Of a stretch of 64,000 nt of DNA, positions 46,089 through 59,580 are shown piece by piece (position 1 is the stretch's first letter; each line of letters starts with the position of its first letter). The stretch is taken from positions 124,001-188,000 of the forward strand of contig NW_008805097.1 of NCBI RefSeq assembly GCF_000004825.1, given 5' to 3'. Position numbers and translations under genes: made by a program. The DNA is from Heterostelium album PN500 (taxonomy: Eukaryota; Evosea; Eumycetozoa; Acytosteliales; Acytosteliaceae). The notes under the pieces were generated by a model. That model had not been told where the DNA came from. It ran no database searches and saw only the letters and a list, made by a program, of their open reading frames with translations.

Positions 46089-48790
46089 TGTATTAATACT
46101 TTGTAAACAACAAAACTCTTTAAAGATTTACTGATTTACTGATTTACTAATAATTTATCGATTGGATTTACTACTACTATTTGATTTTATTTTTGTTTTG
46201 TTTTTGTAAAATACAAATGATAAATTAAATTAAATGAATTAAAATTAATACAAATAAAAATAAAATATATAATAAATGAGTAGGTTTAAAAAATACAATA
46301 AAATATACTATACTAGTATGTCAAAACAAACAAACAACAAACAAACACTCAACGTTGTAATAAAAAATTGTTGTTGGATTTGTTTTTGTGTTTGACAGAA
46401 AGGACAGTAATATTTATGATAATAATTATAGTGTGTGTTGTTGTTTTTGTTGTCTATTTATTTATTTTTTTTATTATCAGTTCGTTGTTTAGGTGGTCAA
46501 AAAAAATAATAATTCTGCTATTGCTGGGCATTGATTGATGCAAAGTTAATTTAAATTTTATTTGAATTTCAATTTTTTTTTTAATTTTTGCGGGGTTGGA
46601 GACCAATCATTGAAAAACAACTGTTTTTTTATCGAGATCGAGATTGATTTTCACATTTTTATTTTGAAGAGTTAAATAGTTATATATATCAAGCGAGATA
46701 AAAAAGAGTTAATTCTACATAAAGAATAAAGCTTTTGTCAGAGTTTATTTTCTATGATATGTTAGTCAATATATTTATAAAAAAGATCATTTTTCTATTC
46801 TAAAATACACATTCCGAAACAAATTTGTATTTTAATGTACTTTTAAACTTTAATGTTTTTTTTGACCATGATAAATGAACATAGAAACTTAATCTCTTTC
46901 TTTCATTTTTCATCTGTAAAAATATTTCAAAGATAAATTTAGAATAAAATATTAATAGTAGTAGTAATAATAAATTTGTTTATAAAATAGAACTATTCAA
47001 ATTCGATTTTTGATTTATAATATATTTTTGTTAAATAATTATATATTTAACTGCTACCATCTTACCCTAAACCTGCAACAACACACACTAAACAACAATC
47101 ACACAAAATCTTGATTATGTTCACACTAAAAATAATTGATGTGTGTGTTTGATATTAATAAAAACGACGATTGTCATTAACAACAACAACAACCAACAAT
47201 GTATCTTAATAAAAATATAAATAAATGATCATCTCAATAATATGAACATAATTAAATCAAGTACACTCCAATCTAATTGCTGTTTTTGTGATTGGTTGGT
47301 CAGTTTGTTTGATGTTTCTTTTCCTTTTCCAACATTTTAAAAAAACAAACTAATCAATTGTCAATGTCGATTGTAAATCAGCATTGTTTTGATTGAAATT
47401 ACAACAGTATCATTGTTACTAACAACAATAAAAAGTTTGATAACGATTAATATTAATGTTATATCATAACAGCTCATCAACTACATAATATGTAAAGTCT
47501 TTTATTTTCATATGACTGAAACTGACATCCATTATATTTGTTTTCCCTTAACACAAATTAACAATAAACAAACAAACACCAAAAAAGAAAATCAAATAAA
47601 GGTACAATTTGTTTAAAATGTGCGAATCCTTTATATGATATTAATATTTAACTTTACTAGTAAATAATACATATGTACAATATCAATATTATAATATGTT
47701 TGAGTATTATTTCCAGTTATATTAACTTATTTTAGTTAATTGATCCATTGTTTTAGTAATATCTACTAAGTTTGTTTGTTTGTTTAATATCTTATTCAAC
47801 AATGATCATGAGTTTATTGTTTGATTTTATTTTTATTTAACGACGTCGTCGATTTGTTGTTATTAAATATCCTTCTTTCTTTTCAAATGAAGGTTTATCA
47901 GATAATCATATTTGAAGAAGAAGTGGTATCGGTTGTTTTTTCAACTCACTCTCTTCCAAAGTTTTTTTTGTTTTGTATTCTCTCTCTACATTTCATACAA
48001 CACAAAACACTACACAACACAACAAAACACATCATTTCATAATATAACAATACTAACATTTAATATTTTATAATTATTTAATATGATGTATTCGACACAT
48101 TCACACATAATTTATTATCTATCTATTGATTATCCGATTGTTTTACGATCAATAAATTCCGTGTTGATTGTTATTGATTGAATTTGCTGATATCAATTTA
48201 ACATCATGGTTGTCATCATCATCATCAACAACAACAACAACCTATACAATCAAATACTACTCTGTTTGTATAACACTAAAATTTAAGATGAATAAAAAAT
48301 TAAGATATATTAATATTAGTTAGTTAGCTAATTATTTCCATTTTACAAAAAATGCGTATTTGCAATTATAAAATCAATCATAGATAGATCTATGATTACC
48401 ACAACATCAGCATATCAACATATCCATCATATTCCAACCACACCAAAAAAAAAAAAAAAAAAAAAAAAATTTAGTAATTATAATAAAAATGATTCCTTTT
48501 CTTTCCCTTACTTTCCTTTTTTCTATTTATATACTTCATTTTTAATTGTTTCAGTTTGATTGTTTTTCCTAATTAAGGATAAGGATAAGGATAAGAATAA
48601 ATACATTTATTTTGAATACCAAAAAAAAAAAAAATAATAGAAAATTAGAAATTTCTAATATCCAAAAAAAAAAGAAATATTTAACTAATAGGTAAATAAT
48701 AATTGGTAAAATAAAATAAAAATAAATCTATTAATATTTCCAAATTATTCTTTATTTTAAAAAAATTATTTAGTTAATATAAAAATAAAA
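46089..48790. promoter_or_regulatory. 2.7 kb divergent region between RhoGAP gene and dcsA
   Basis: The longest gene-free stretch in the window. It holds the upstream regions of both flanking genes, CA-rich and GT-rich tracts (about 47080-47200), an A run of about 25 bases at 48445-48469 and an AAGGAT repeat near 48575. No RNA gene or ORF with coding character was seen. Cellulose synthase is strongly developmentally regulated in Dictyostelium, so an extended promoter is plausible. Confidence 0.5.
48575..48598. repeat. AAGGAT hexamer repeat
   Basis: Three perfect AAGGAT units followed by AAGAAT, about 190 bases upstream of the dcsA start codon. Confidence 0.85.
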
Positions 48791-51700
48791 ATGGAAGGAG
48801 GTGATTTTCCATTAAATACACCTACAAGTCCATATAAAAAATCGCCTTCAAATACAACAACCACCACCACAACAACAAATTCAACGAATAATATTATAAA
48901 CCAACAATTATTTATAAATCCATTGAATAATAGTACAGGTGCTCCAAGTACACCTCCGACACTTTCACAATCTAATAATAATGATTCAAACATAAATCCC
49001 AGACTACAACGAGATTTCCAACCTGCCAGACTGGATTCCGGTAATTTTCCAGTGACAGGAGGCTCGCTTTCCAGTCGAAGTCTAAATCCACGTGGAGGTT
49101 CCTCCAATAATATCAAGTGGAAATGGAATAACAAGGAAAAGCCAATCGATAGAGAGTTGGCAAAGAAGAAAGCAGGTGGCGCCGTGCGGAAGGACAGCGA
49201 GAGAAAACTAAAGAGTTCTGCTGGCATTCTGAAAAAAAGAAACACTCAACTCGAGTTTTCTCAGCCAGATAACAGTAACCATACCGAGGGTCTCCCAATC
49301 ACAGAGGAGCTGGTCGATATGAGGGACAATGGAGGTGGAACTCCAGGCTCGCCAGGAAGTGTCACTCGTGATGGAGCAGGTGGCTCCGCCTCTCCAAAGC
49401 TAAAGCGTAGTGGATCGGTAACGAGTACACCACCACAACCCATTAGAAATATCATGGATGAAGACATCGTTCCCAATGCATTTGGTGAGGAGGACAAGAA
49501 AAAGACATTCTCTCCCAAGGTTTCAAAAGCAGAGATTGTAAAAGTTAAAGAGAAAATGTTGACCAAAAAGAAGTCGGAACTTCAGGTGAAACGAAAGGTG
49601 ACTGCCAATTCCATGTTGGACGACGGTTTCAATACTATGGAGCTGATCATTGGTGAACAACAAAAAGAGACAGTCTTCCTGTTGAAACCATATTTCTCCC
49701 ATTCAATTCTTCAAGCTACCATGTTGGTCTTTATCGTCTGGAATATCTTTTATTTCGGTTTCCGTGCCGGTTGGACAATCAATACACACGATGTCTACAC
49801 CATTCTATTCTCTATTATTTTCTATATTGTAGAGTTTGTCTCTTTCTTGGCTACCGTTCTACATTTGAATAATTTCTCGAATCCATGCACCATGATTTTG
49901 GTTATGACTCTTGAGGAGATTCTCAAGAAGCGTAGAAAGAAGTTCCCAACTGTAATGATGTATGTCACCACCTACAAGGAACCACCCTCCATTGTATCTC
50001 GTACCTTCAAGACTGCCCTGAGTATGGATTATCCAGCAGAGAATCTTTGGGTCGGTCTGTTGGATGACTCTGCCAATTTCCGTGAGAGTCGTGGATGGGC
50101 ACATCTTCAAGGTGTGGAAAAGAATTTCCTTTTCCAACTAATCTTTAGAACCATCTATAATGTCCACAAGATTGGTCCACCAACTGCCAATTTCAATGAG
50201 GATCCACATGGAATTCTTTTGGAAACTCAAGAGCGTATTGACAAATCGACAAGAGAGATCATTGATGCTGAAGTTCAGTGGTTTGTTGAATACTTTATTT
50301 TAAATGCTTGGTTTGACATTGGTTCCGAGGATCAAGGTGAGGCCACGGAAGAGGAGAAAGCATACATACAAAAGCTACGTGATACCAATTTCTCACCGTA
50401 TCGTACCATCAACAAAAAGGAAAGAGAAATGATTTCCAAATTCTCCATAGAGTCACTGAGATCAATCTGGCACGGTAATGCAATGTATCGTCCATTTATT
50501 CGTATGATTCTTCTCAAGAAGAAATATGTCAGTAACTTTGTGAAGGACATGAACGAAAAATGTCACCTTAGATTCATCACACCGGAGGTATTGCAAAAAG
50601 CAGACTATGCAGTATTGATGATGGGTCGTGAAGAAGTACCCTGGGATGAAATTTCACTTGGAAACGTTCGTATTGATTTCGATCCAACCGGAGAGGTCTT
50701 CTCACCAAGATGCACCTATCTACGTCGTCGTAAGCCACCCCATCCACACAACAAAGCCGGTAACATCAACAATGGACTGTTCAACGAATCAACCAAGGCA
50801 GACTTTGAATACATTGGTCTACTGGATGCCGATCAGCAACCACATCCCGACTTTTTGAAACGTGTAATGCCCTATTTCTACTCTGACGAAGGTCATGACT
50901 GTGCGTTCGTACAGACCCCACAGTTTTTCAGTAATATCTATCCAGTGGACGATCCACTCGGTCATCGTAATATGGAGTTCTACGGTCCGGTAATGGAAGG
51001 TCGTTCAGCAAATGGAGCATGTCCATTCGTAGGCACCAACGCTATTTTCCGTCGTCAACCACTCTTTGATATCGGTGGAATTATGTACAACTCTGTAACA
51101 GAGGATATGTATACTGGAATGAAGCTACAGGTCTCTGGTTACAAGTCTTGGTATCACAATGAGGTGCTGGTAGTTGGTACCGCTCCAGTCGATATCAAAG
51201 AAACACTGGAACAACGTAAACGTTGGGCACAAGGAGCAGTGGAAATCTTTTCACTCACACCATGGGGTTATATCAGTAAGAAACTGGGTTATCGTAAGAT
51301 GATGTACAATCTCGACTCTTGTATCTATCCATTCCTTTCGCCAACTGCCATCTTCTATGGACTTTCACCATTGATGATGTGTCTCTGGACTGTACCTATT
51401 GTCGTAACGGATCCAGTTATTTTCATTCTAGTCGGTATGATTCCTGTAATGATTGTTCCAAAGATCATTCAGTACATGGTGTTGAGAGCTAAACGTCCAT
51501 ATGAAGCCGGACAAGTCGGTCCATCGCTGTGGGTAGAACCAACCGATCTTTGGAGAGCAGAACAAACTTTCTTTGCTTTTGCCGGAACCTATATTTCCTC
51601 ATGGAAAACCGGTGCAGCTTCGATTGTTAGTTTGTTGAAACAACGTCGTATCAGTCGTCACAAACTGGCAATGTGGAACTGGAAGCGTGATTTCGTCAAG

Positions 51701-52132
51701 AAACCCATTGTCACTGAGGTGTTCCGTCAAACCAAACTTGTAAATGAACCGGTAAAGGAAGAGGAACACGGTGGTAAGAAGGCAGAACAATCTTTCCGTT
51801 CTTCCAACAAGGAGTCCGATACCATTAAGAACTCACGTCTTTTCCTTCCGAATCTATTTATGTTTGGAGCGAATGTACTTGCTCTAGTATTGACTGTTCT
51901 TCGTTTCAATTGTTTCCAAGATGATATGTGGCTGATGATGGTAGTTGCCGGTTTTGCATTCTCAACCTGTTGGCATATTTGGTCATTCATTCCGATGGCA
52001 CTTCGTCAATCTGAAACTCAATGGCCGTATGCATCATCGTTCCATGCACACAATATATTTATCTATTTTATTCTTGGATTCTTGGTTCTATTGTTTGTTA
52101 AAGTTAAAGTTTGTATTCCACGTATGGCTTAA
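48791..52132 (+). CDS. dcsA: Cellulose synthase catalytic subunit
   Basis: Intronless ORF of 1,113 residues, slightly longer than D. discoideum DcsA as I recall it. The cytosolic N-terminus is Asn/Thr/Ser-rich with basic patches. Two TM helices lie near 308-360. A GT2 glycosyltransferase domain follows, with the D,D,D,QxxRW set: GLLDDSANF, GLLDADQQPHPDF, SVTEDMYTG and QRKRWAQGAVEIF. Several C-terminal TM helices follow (FLSPTAIFYGLSPLMMCLW, VIFILVGMIPVMIV, LFMFGANVLALVLTVL, IYFILGFLVLLFV). It polymerises UDP-glucose into cellulose through the plasma membrane for stalk cell walls, spore coats and slime sheath. All catalytic motifs are present. Confidence 0.97.
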   Translation: MEGGDFPLNTPTSPYKKSPSNTTTTTTTTNSTNNIINQQLFINPLNNSTGAPSTPPTLSQSNNNDSNINPRLQRDFQPARLDSGNFPVTGGSLSSRSLNPRGGSSNNIKWKWNNKEKPIDRELAKKKAGGAVRKDSERKLKSSAGILKKRNTQLEFSQPDNSNHTEGLPITEELVDMRDNGGGTPGSPGSVTRDGAGGSASPKLKRSGSVTSTPPQPIRNIMDEDIVPNAFGEEDKKKTFSPKVSKAEIVKVKEKMLTKKKSELQVKRKVTANSMLDDGFNTMELIIGEQQKETVFLLKPYFSHSILQATMLVFIVWNIFYFGFRAGWTINTHDVYTILFSIIFYIVEFVSFLATVLHLNNFSNPCTMILVMTLEEILKKRRKKFPTVMMYVTTYKEPPSIVSRTFKTALSMDYPAENLWVGLLDDSANFRESRGWAHLQGVEKNFLFQLIFRTIYNVHKIGPPTANFNEDPHGILLETQERIDKSTREIIDAEVQWFVEYFILNAWFDIGSEDQGEATEEEKAYIQKLRDTNFSPYRTINKKEREMISKFSIESLRSIWHGNAMYRPFIRMILLKKKYVSNFVKDMNEKCHLRFITPEVLQKADYAVLMMGREEVPWDEISLGNVRIDFDPTGEVFSPRCTYLRRRKPPHPHNKAGNINNGLFNESTKADFEYIGLLDADQQPHPDFLKRVMPYFYSDEGHDCAFVQTPQFFSNIYPVDDPLGHRNMEFYGPVMEGRSANGACPFVGTNAIFRRQPLFDIGGIMYNSVTEDMYTGMKLQVSGYKSWYHNEVLVVGTAPVDIKETLEQRKRWAQGAVEIFSLTPWGYISKKLGYRKMMYNLDSCIYPFLSPTAIFYGLSPLMMCLWTVPIVVTDPVIFILVGMIPVMIVPKIIQYMVLRAKRPYEAGQVGPSLWVEPTDLWRAEQTFFAFAGTYISSWKTGAASIVSLLKQRRISRHKLAMWNWKRDFVKKPIVTEVFRQTKLVNEPVKEEEHGGKKAEQSFRSSNKESDTIKNSRLFLPNLFMFGANVLALVLTVLRFNCFQDDMWLMMVVAGFAFSTCWHIWSFIPMALRQSETQWPYASSFHAHNIFIYFILGFLVLLFVKVKVCIPRMA

Positions 52133-52404
52133 CAAGAGAAGATAAAAGAAAAGATGTTAAAAAAAACTGAAAAAAAAAAGAATCAAAAAAAAGAACTGGT
52201 CTAATTTCAAAAATTTTCACATGGTTGAATTCAAATAATATTTAATAATAAATCTTAATCTAAATCTAGAAACTTTTTTACTATTTATAAATTAAATCAA
52301 AAACAAAAAATATTTGTTTGTTTTCTTTTTTTTTTTTTTTTATTTTGTTCAATTAATAATTAAGATCAATTATTAAAGGATTTCGTTTTGTTTAACACAC
52401 CTGT

Positions 52405-55400
52405 CTATTGTTGTTGTTGCTTGTTGTTGTTGTTTTGGTTGTTATTTTGTTGTTGAGTTGTAGGTGAAGTAGGTGGTGGTGGTTGGTTAAAGTAAAAGTT
52501 GTTAAACAGATCGTATGTTGGTTGATAGGTCAAATTTGAAGGTACTGATGATTGGAAATTACTTGGAGTGGCAAACTGATCAAACATATTTGGAGTGGAT
52601 TGCATCATATACTGACTTGATGTCGATTCACCAGATAGACTCCTGTTGATCCAGGAGAATGGATCGGAATCAGATAGCATCAATTGATCACTGGCGATGC
52701 TGTTGATCGATGAGTCTCGATAGGTTAGTTGTGAATGAGTGGTTGGTAGTTGCTGTGTGATATTGGAATTCGAATAGGAAGACTTGTTTGCCATCTTTCC
52801 ACTTCCAATGACACCGTGATCCTTCATCTGTTGTTGACCGCTACTGTTACTACCGGTACTGGTTCGCAATGGAATTGAATCTGCTGAGGTGTTGGTTGAG
52901 GTCGATGGTGTGTTGGTTGGCGATTGGAACGGTGAGAGAGAGTTTGGTGAAAGCCAACTGCTGGCAGAGTTGTGGTGATGTAAATCGTTGCCCATTCCAA
53001 AGGAGAATGGGTTGTAGATGTTGTGTGAGAATTGGTGGTGTTGTTGTTGTTGTGAAAACAATGTGCTAAAGTTATCACCACTACTACCAAGCAACGGTGA
53101 ATAGCTTGGTGTTGTAGAAGCTGCAAGACTATGAATTGGTTGAGTTGGTAAAGTTGTTAGAGGTTGTTGTTGTTGAGATAGCATGTTTTGTTGAGTTTGT
53201 TGTTGTTGCTGTTGTTGTGGTTGAGGAACCTTTGGAACATAAACTTTTTGTGGTTTTGGTTTTGTTTCATATTGTTTTCTTGGTTTTGGTTCTCTCTGTT
53301 TGAAATCTTTTGATGTAGTTGTCAAAGTTGTTGAAGTTGTTGTAGATGGTTGTGCAGCTGCTGTTGATGTTGGTATTGATGGAGTGTTTGTTAAAGTGTT
53401 TGTTATGGTTGATATTGCCTGTGTCGATTGTGTTAGAGTTGATTTCTTCTTATGATCAGTTTGTGTTGTTGGCGTTGTTGGTGTTGTTGGTATTGTTGTT
53501 GTTGCTGATGCTGCTGGTTGAGTAGGTAGCAATGGTGAAGAAGGTTGTGGTTGGTTGGTTAGATCAAGTTTTTGTGTCTTTGGTCGTTGCTTTGAAGTGG
53601 CAGCTACCTCTATCTTTGGTTTGTCATTGTTAACAACTTCATGCTTAGTGGCAGGCTTCTTCTTTGTTGGAGATTGTTCAAACAAATTAGAAGTTGTTGC
53701 CTTTGTTACTGCATTGCTATCCTGTTGTTGATACTGCTTGCTGTTGATGATCTTTGTTACCTCTGCAGCAATTGTATCCTCTTCGACAATAGTTGTAATA
53801 AGAGTACTGTTACCACTACTGCTGTTGCTGATATGATTGAGAGGAGCAACAATTTCTTGACTGGATGAGAGTGACGATCCAATTGAACTACCGTCAATCT
53901 CTTCATGTATGGTGGTATCGTCGTCATCTTGAGAGGCAGATGAAGATGTCGACGATGTTAGGTTTTGTTGTGACATTGAAGATGATTGACTGATTGTTAT
54001 GGGTATAGTTGAGAGTTGTGAAGCTGTGAGAGATGGTGATATAGTTGATGAGGATGATGAAGATGTTGATGGATTCGATGAAGTGGTTGTTGAGGTTGTT
54101 GGTTTAGCTGCTGTTGTTGTTGTTGTTTGTTTCAATTGCTGCTTTGATGATGAAACATGGATATCCGATTGGCTATGATCATTATTAAACGATTTCTTAT
54201 TGTGAATGCTACTACTATCAATGTGTACATTCGATGGCTTATCGTTGTGTTGATTGTGATCGTGAGAGGAACTCAATTTGTTGTTATTACTACTGTTGTT
54301 CTTCTTCTTCTTATTGTTATTAGTATTATTGGCTCCACTGTTGTTTTTATTGGCAAACTCGACGTTTGACTTGTCGGGAGACTTGGGTAGGTTGTCCAAA
54401 TAATGGTGGTGGTTGTGATGGTCGTGTTGGTTCAACATATGATAGTCAGCATGACTACCAAGTGAGTGACTGTTATTGTTATGGTGATGATCTTTTCTGC
54501 TGTTGACATTGCTGTTGTTTGTATTGGCATTGCCGCTGTTGGAAAAGAATGAATATTTAACACCACGAATCGGTTTATACTCTCTAAAGGTAAGGAATAT
54601 GAGAACAAAGAAGAGAATGACCATACTGATGATGAATACAGTCTTGGCTGGATATTCATAGAAGAAAGATGGCTGGAGATGTGTGCACAGTGGAAGATAG
54701 TCGTGTGGCATTGCACCTATCAATGTGAAATAGAATGTATCTTGATTGGTTCGGAAGGTGAGCTCTCGCTTGATCAGTGAGGTCGAGAAGTCAGGCTCGT
54801 AACTAACACTGAACTGGATGGATTCGCCTGGACTCAGGACACCACGAAGCTCCTTGCAATTGGCAATACTAAATCCGAATCCACTGCATTTCAAATCGCC
54901 ACTGAGATAGACATCTTTGATATCGATTGGCATATTGCCTTTGTTCATCAGTGTAAAGGTTTTACTGACTTCAATTCGGTTGTTGGCAACCATCGATGAC
55001 ATCGACGAGTGTTGAGCGTGTTTAGCCGGATTCTTGGCGTCAATGAGAATCTCTGAATTGACATTGACCTGGTTGTGTTTCTTGAAGATGCATGGACTGA
55101 GATGTGTTTTGTTGAGCTCGAGAAGTATCGAGTTGTACTCGGTGTAGTTGTCTTCGACGATAGCGAGACGACCGCCTGCTCCCCGACCTGCGAGCCTAAT
55201 CAAATGGAAAACAGTGTAATTGTTCCTCAGCAGCAATGTCGATGAGAAATCAGTGTTATTGTTTGGTTGGAATCGGATCGGTCCAAATTGAGCGGTGGAC
55301 TTTGGCGGAATGACGATGGGAGTGAGCGCTTCACGACTTAGCTTAAAGGGATTCGGAAGGAATCCATTCGCCACGTGACCAATACCATGCTGCTGTTGGT

Positions 55401-58400
55401 GATATTGCTGATGGTTAGGACTTGAATCTTGGAAAGTCGTCGTTTTAAATCCAATTTGTTTGAGATACTGATAGATTCGCGACTCTGTCTCCACCGGAAG
55501 CAACTCTGCCACCACTGGAATATCCAAAGGATTGTAAATCTCGATATCCTTTGATGATTGTGAACTAATAGTTACTGAACCAAAATCAATAGTTGTATGA
55601 TTTGTATATTCCAATGGTGAAGAGGAGGTCTGTGTACTTGTTGTTGTTGTCAGTTGTGGAGACAACAAACTTGGTGGAATGACTACTCCACTTGTTTTAA
55701 TGGTGTAGTCACTCAGGAGATTGGTGTGAATGATAATGTTGGATGGAACGACAAGCTGTTGTCGGACAGCCCAGAATGCATCACGCTTAAAGTACTCGTC
55801 GATCTCATCGTACGTGGTGTACTGTAGGATTTGCTGATGGTTTGGCAACTCCTTGAAAACTGCAGAGACGTCATCGAGAGCGATCTCCTTTGGTTCGAAT
55901 ACAAGGTTTGCAATGTGGGTGTAGGAACGCGGTGGAATCGTATGCACCAGCATGTTACAGGTGACGCGCGGATCCGATGAATCGATCGATGTGATATGCA
56001 CGGGAATACCATAGGTGTTGTTGGCGTAGAGTCGCTGGGTCGAGTTGCCACCGAGAATGATCGGTTCGAAACTGACGTGACTCGGTTTCACCGAGAACGA
56101 ACCATCCATCACCTTCCAGTGGAATGGAATCACCAGATTCTCGAGGTGTGTGGCAGTCACGAATCTACCCTTGCCCGTGCCTTTGATAGGACTGGTCAGT
56201 TCAAGAGTAAATGTCGCAGTGTACCCGCTGTCCAGCACGATAATCGGATTCTCTTGACCACGACAACACAAACTAAACAGATTGTGCTCCCCCACATTCA
56301 ATTCGACGCCATCCACTTCAAACTGGCCTCGCTCATTATAGATATTCTGAATCTTTAGAACCACATTATTATTAGGTGATGTACTATCACCTGTAAAACA
56401 ATGAATCATCAATGGATAGGGATTGGGATTCTTGAATTTGAAATGTCTTTTCCTTGTTTCATTTATACCTATAACACCGAAATCAATCTATAGAAGCGAT
56501 AATAATAATAATGATTAGCAAAATGAATGATTTAACAAAACAAAACAAACTACATACAGATTTAATCTCTTCAACATAATAATCTTTAACTACATCTAGA
56601 TCCAGGAGATTGGGAGAGTAGACGAGATGTCCATCGAATGCATGTAGATCGATTTCAAATGTTGAGATGTTGGTATCGACGAGGAGCGACGCATGCTTTG
56701 ACTTTACTTTGCCATTGTGTGAATTGAACTGAAGCAGTATCGGGTCGCAATAGGAATTCGGTTGAATTACTTGACCGATCGATGCATTCCTCACCTCAAA
56801 GTGTTCGTCTTGGATGTGAATCGAATTGATAGTGAGAGGAATCGGAAAGTTGTTTCTAAGCACCAAGTGATTCTCCAGTGTTTTCTTTGGATGCTCCGCA
56901 TCGATCGTGAACAGAATCTCACGAGGATGATAACTCATATCGCCGAGCAAAACCTCTGCCCTATAGGGAACTTCGATATCCTTGTATCCCAACACCTTCA
57001 GAATGATCTTTCCACTGTAGCTTCCTTCGACATCACAAGTATAAAAGAATTGAGCTATATCCACTTTCTAAAAAAATGATCGATCAATGATTGAATCAAT
57101 ATTTTATTGATTCATAATAATGATTGTTAATAAGATGTTGATTGGAGTATGGATGTGTTGTTTGTTTGTTTGTATTGGTTTGTTTGATATTTACAGTTTT
57201 ACCAGGAGAAATAACATCGTAATGTAGAAAAAATCTCAAATTTGGATCGGGAACTTCCGGGTGGATTTCCATTATACTTAGGTCTTGGTCGTGGTTTGCA
57301 CTGAGGAAGTAGAGTGTCACCGATTTGAAATCAGTTTTGCTTGTGATGTATCCGAAATCGATTTCCGATGGCGAAACGTGAACTCCGTCGCCAACCGATA
57401 AGATCTCAGTTGGCACCTGAATATTCTCTACATTCGTCTCAATATTGATAATACCGGTAAATTGTCCAGAAAACGATGATCTAAAATACAAGTTGATTAC
57501 ATGTGATTTAGAATATGGTTGAATTTCCTGCAAATAAATAAAAATAAATGTTAAAATTAACTTGTAAAAATTTTTCGTTTTTGCAAAAAAAAAAAAAACA
57601 TCGCGACAAAAAAAACGAACGAAAAACGAAGCCGTGTTTAAGCGCGCGCAAATAACGATTGAATATCAAGATTATATGTGTGATATAGATTACATACCCA
57701 AATACTGGTTAAATCATTATTTGATGCAGAAATGGTAGTTGTTGGTGATTGTGAATTTGAAGATGTCGATATTGATGAGGTTGATGATTGTGTTGATGAT
57801 TTTGATGGTGATGAAGATTGTGTTGATGGTTTTGATTTTAAAAGTGAGAGAATGTTTGTTGTTGTTGTCGATGTTTGTTGTTGGTTTGTCATAGTTGGTT
57901 GTTGTTGTTGTGGTGGTGGTTGTTGTTGTTGTTGTTGTTGTTGCTGAGTACTACTGTTTGGCAATGATAGATAGAATGATCCACCATTGGTATAGATATC
58001 AGTGATCTTCAAAGTGATATTGTGTGGGTTGTAGATGTAGAGGGGATATGAATATACAGTGTCCACTGGAACCTGGTCATATATCGGTTCCAATTGATAA
58101 TAATTGACGGTGGCCCGACCTGTCGCTGCAAAAATAAGACCACCACCTTTAACTTGTAAATGAAAAAACGCTTCGTGTTCTCCAACGTCTTTCGGTGTAT
58201 ATAATATATGTACTGTGATGGTTTCCATTGGTTTTAAAATCTAATAATTACTGTGTGTTAGTTGTGTAACTTCTAAGCTTCAATCGATCGATCGATTGAT
58301 TGATGTTGTTGTTGTTACTACTTACATAACTAGAAAGGAAATCACAATCAAAATGTGGACTATCAGTTCTTATCGCCAGAATTTGAATGGATCGATCGGG

Positions 58401-58951
58401 ATCGCTGTTGGTTATGTCCATAGTTTGATTCTGTGAGAGACAGAGGTGACCGACGCCAAACTCGATGGTAGACGACGACACTTCGAGATGTCTAATGAGA
58501 TTCTCTCTTTCCTCTAGACCAAAGCTGTTTTCGTCTTCTTCGTCCTCGTCATAGTCGTTGTTTTTATTGCTGTTGTCGTCGTTGTTGTTGTTGCTGCTGC
58601 GATCATTGTCAATATCGAAATCGTATTCATAGATATAGACTTCCTCTGATACAACTTCCTTAATGATGTTGTTATTATCGTCGTCATCTTTGTTATCATA
58701 ACTATTATCGTCATCATCATCATCATTCTCATCATCGCTGTTATGTCTAACCAATTGTTGATGTGCTATTCTAGACGATATGATTCCACCTGCAGATGTT
58801 CTACTAGCACTACTACTAACGATATTCTCTCTATCTCTATCTTTATGTACAAAACTATTAATCGAAGAATGAGAGTGTTGTTGTTGCTGCTGTTGCTTCT
58901 CGCCGACAACTACGTGTCTGTCTTGTTGATGTTGTTGTTGTTTCTCAAGTA

Positions 58952-58985
<34 letters not shown>

Positions 58986-59580
58986 AATATTCTGTTGTAA
59001 TAGAATCAGAGGTTTCAGAGCCAATGGTTTGTTACTTCCACTGTTACTGTTAATGTTACTGATAATACCACTACTGATAATACTATTGCTACTGCTACTG
59101 CTACTGCTGCTGCTACCACTCAACTTTTCATGTTTATGTTGCCTGTCACTATGTTGTTGCTGTTGCTCTTGTTGCTGTTGCTCAACAACATTGTCAGAAT
59201 CAACAACAACACTACCAGCACTATCACCATCACTATCGACACGCCTCTTTGACAAACCTGTCATCTGAGGTGAAGGCGATCTCGATGTTTCATTATACCG
59301 AAAGTGATAGTAATACTTTCTGTGTTGTTGTATCTGTTGAATCTGCTGTGTTTGTTGGTGTTGCTGAGAGTTGATAGCACTAACTACCAATTCACTACGA
59401 ATCAATATAACTATTATCATAGGTTAAAGTTAAGCAAGTAAGTAATTTTGTAATATTGATCAATTAAATACTTCATCTTTTCTTTTACATACTGTTATCG
59501 AATGTACTCAATAAAACAAGAAACATCAAGAATAGATAACTTAAAACTACAGTTGAACATTGTGTACTACGAACAGCCAT
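52405..59580 (-). CDS. TMEM131-like membrane protein
   Basis: Exons 59493..59580, 58326..59410, 57698..58240, 57195..57527, 56558..57067 and 52405..56487, 2,213 residues. Exon 1 encodes a hydrophobic signal sequence (VVLSYLFLMFLVLLSTFDN). After a Gln/Asp/Ser-rich insert, the luminal part has repeated Ig/ASH/PapD-like strands: IEFGVGHLCLSQNQTMDITN, ETITVHILYTPKDVGE, EIDFGYITSKTDFKSVTLYF, IDFGVIGINETRKRHFKFKN and IDFGSVTISSQSSKDIEIYN. A single TM helix follows (VFIISMVILFFVLIFLTF), then a roughly 750-residue cytosolic tail of Asn, His, Ser, Thr and Gln tracts. This is the layout of TMEM131/TMEM131L; in animals TMEM131 helps collagen export through TRAPPC8. A role in secretion of matrix proteins is inferred only. 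Confidence 0.85.

Noticed and set aside
48791-49566. Long minus-strand frames opposite dcsA
   Set aside because: Antisense shadows of the cellulose synthase N-terminal coding region.
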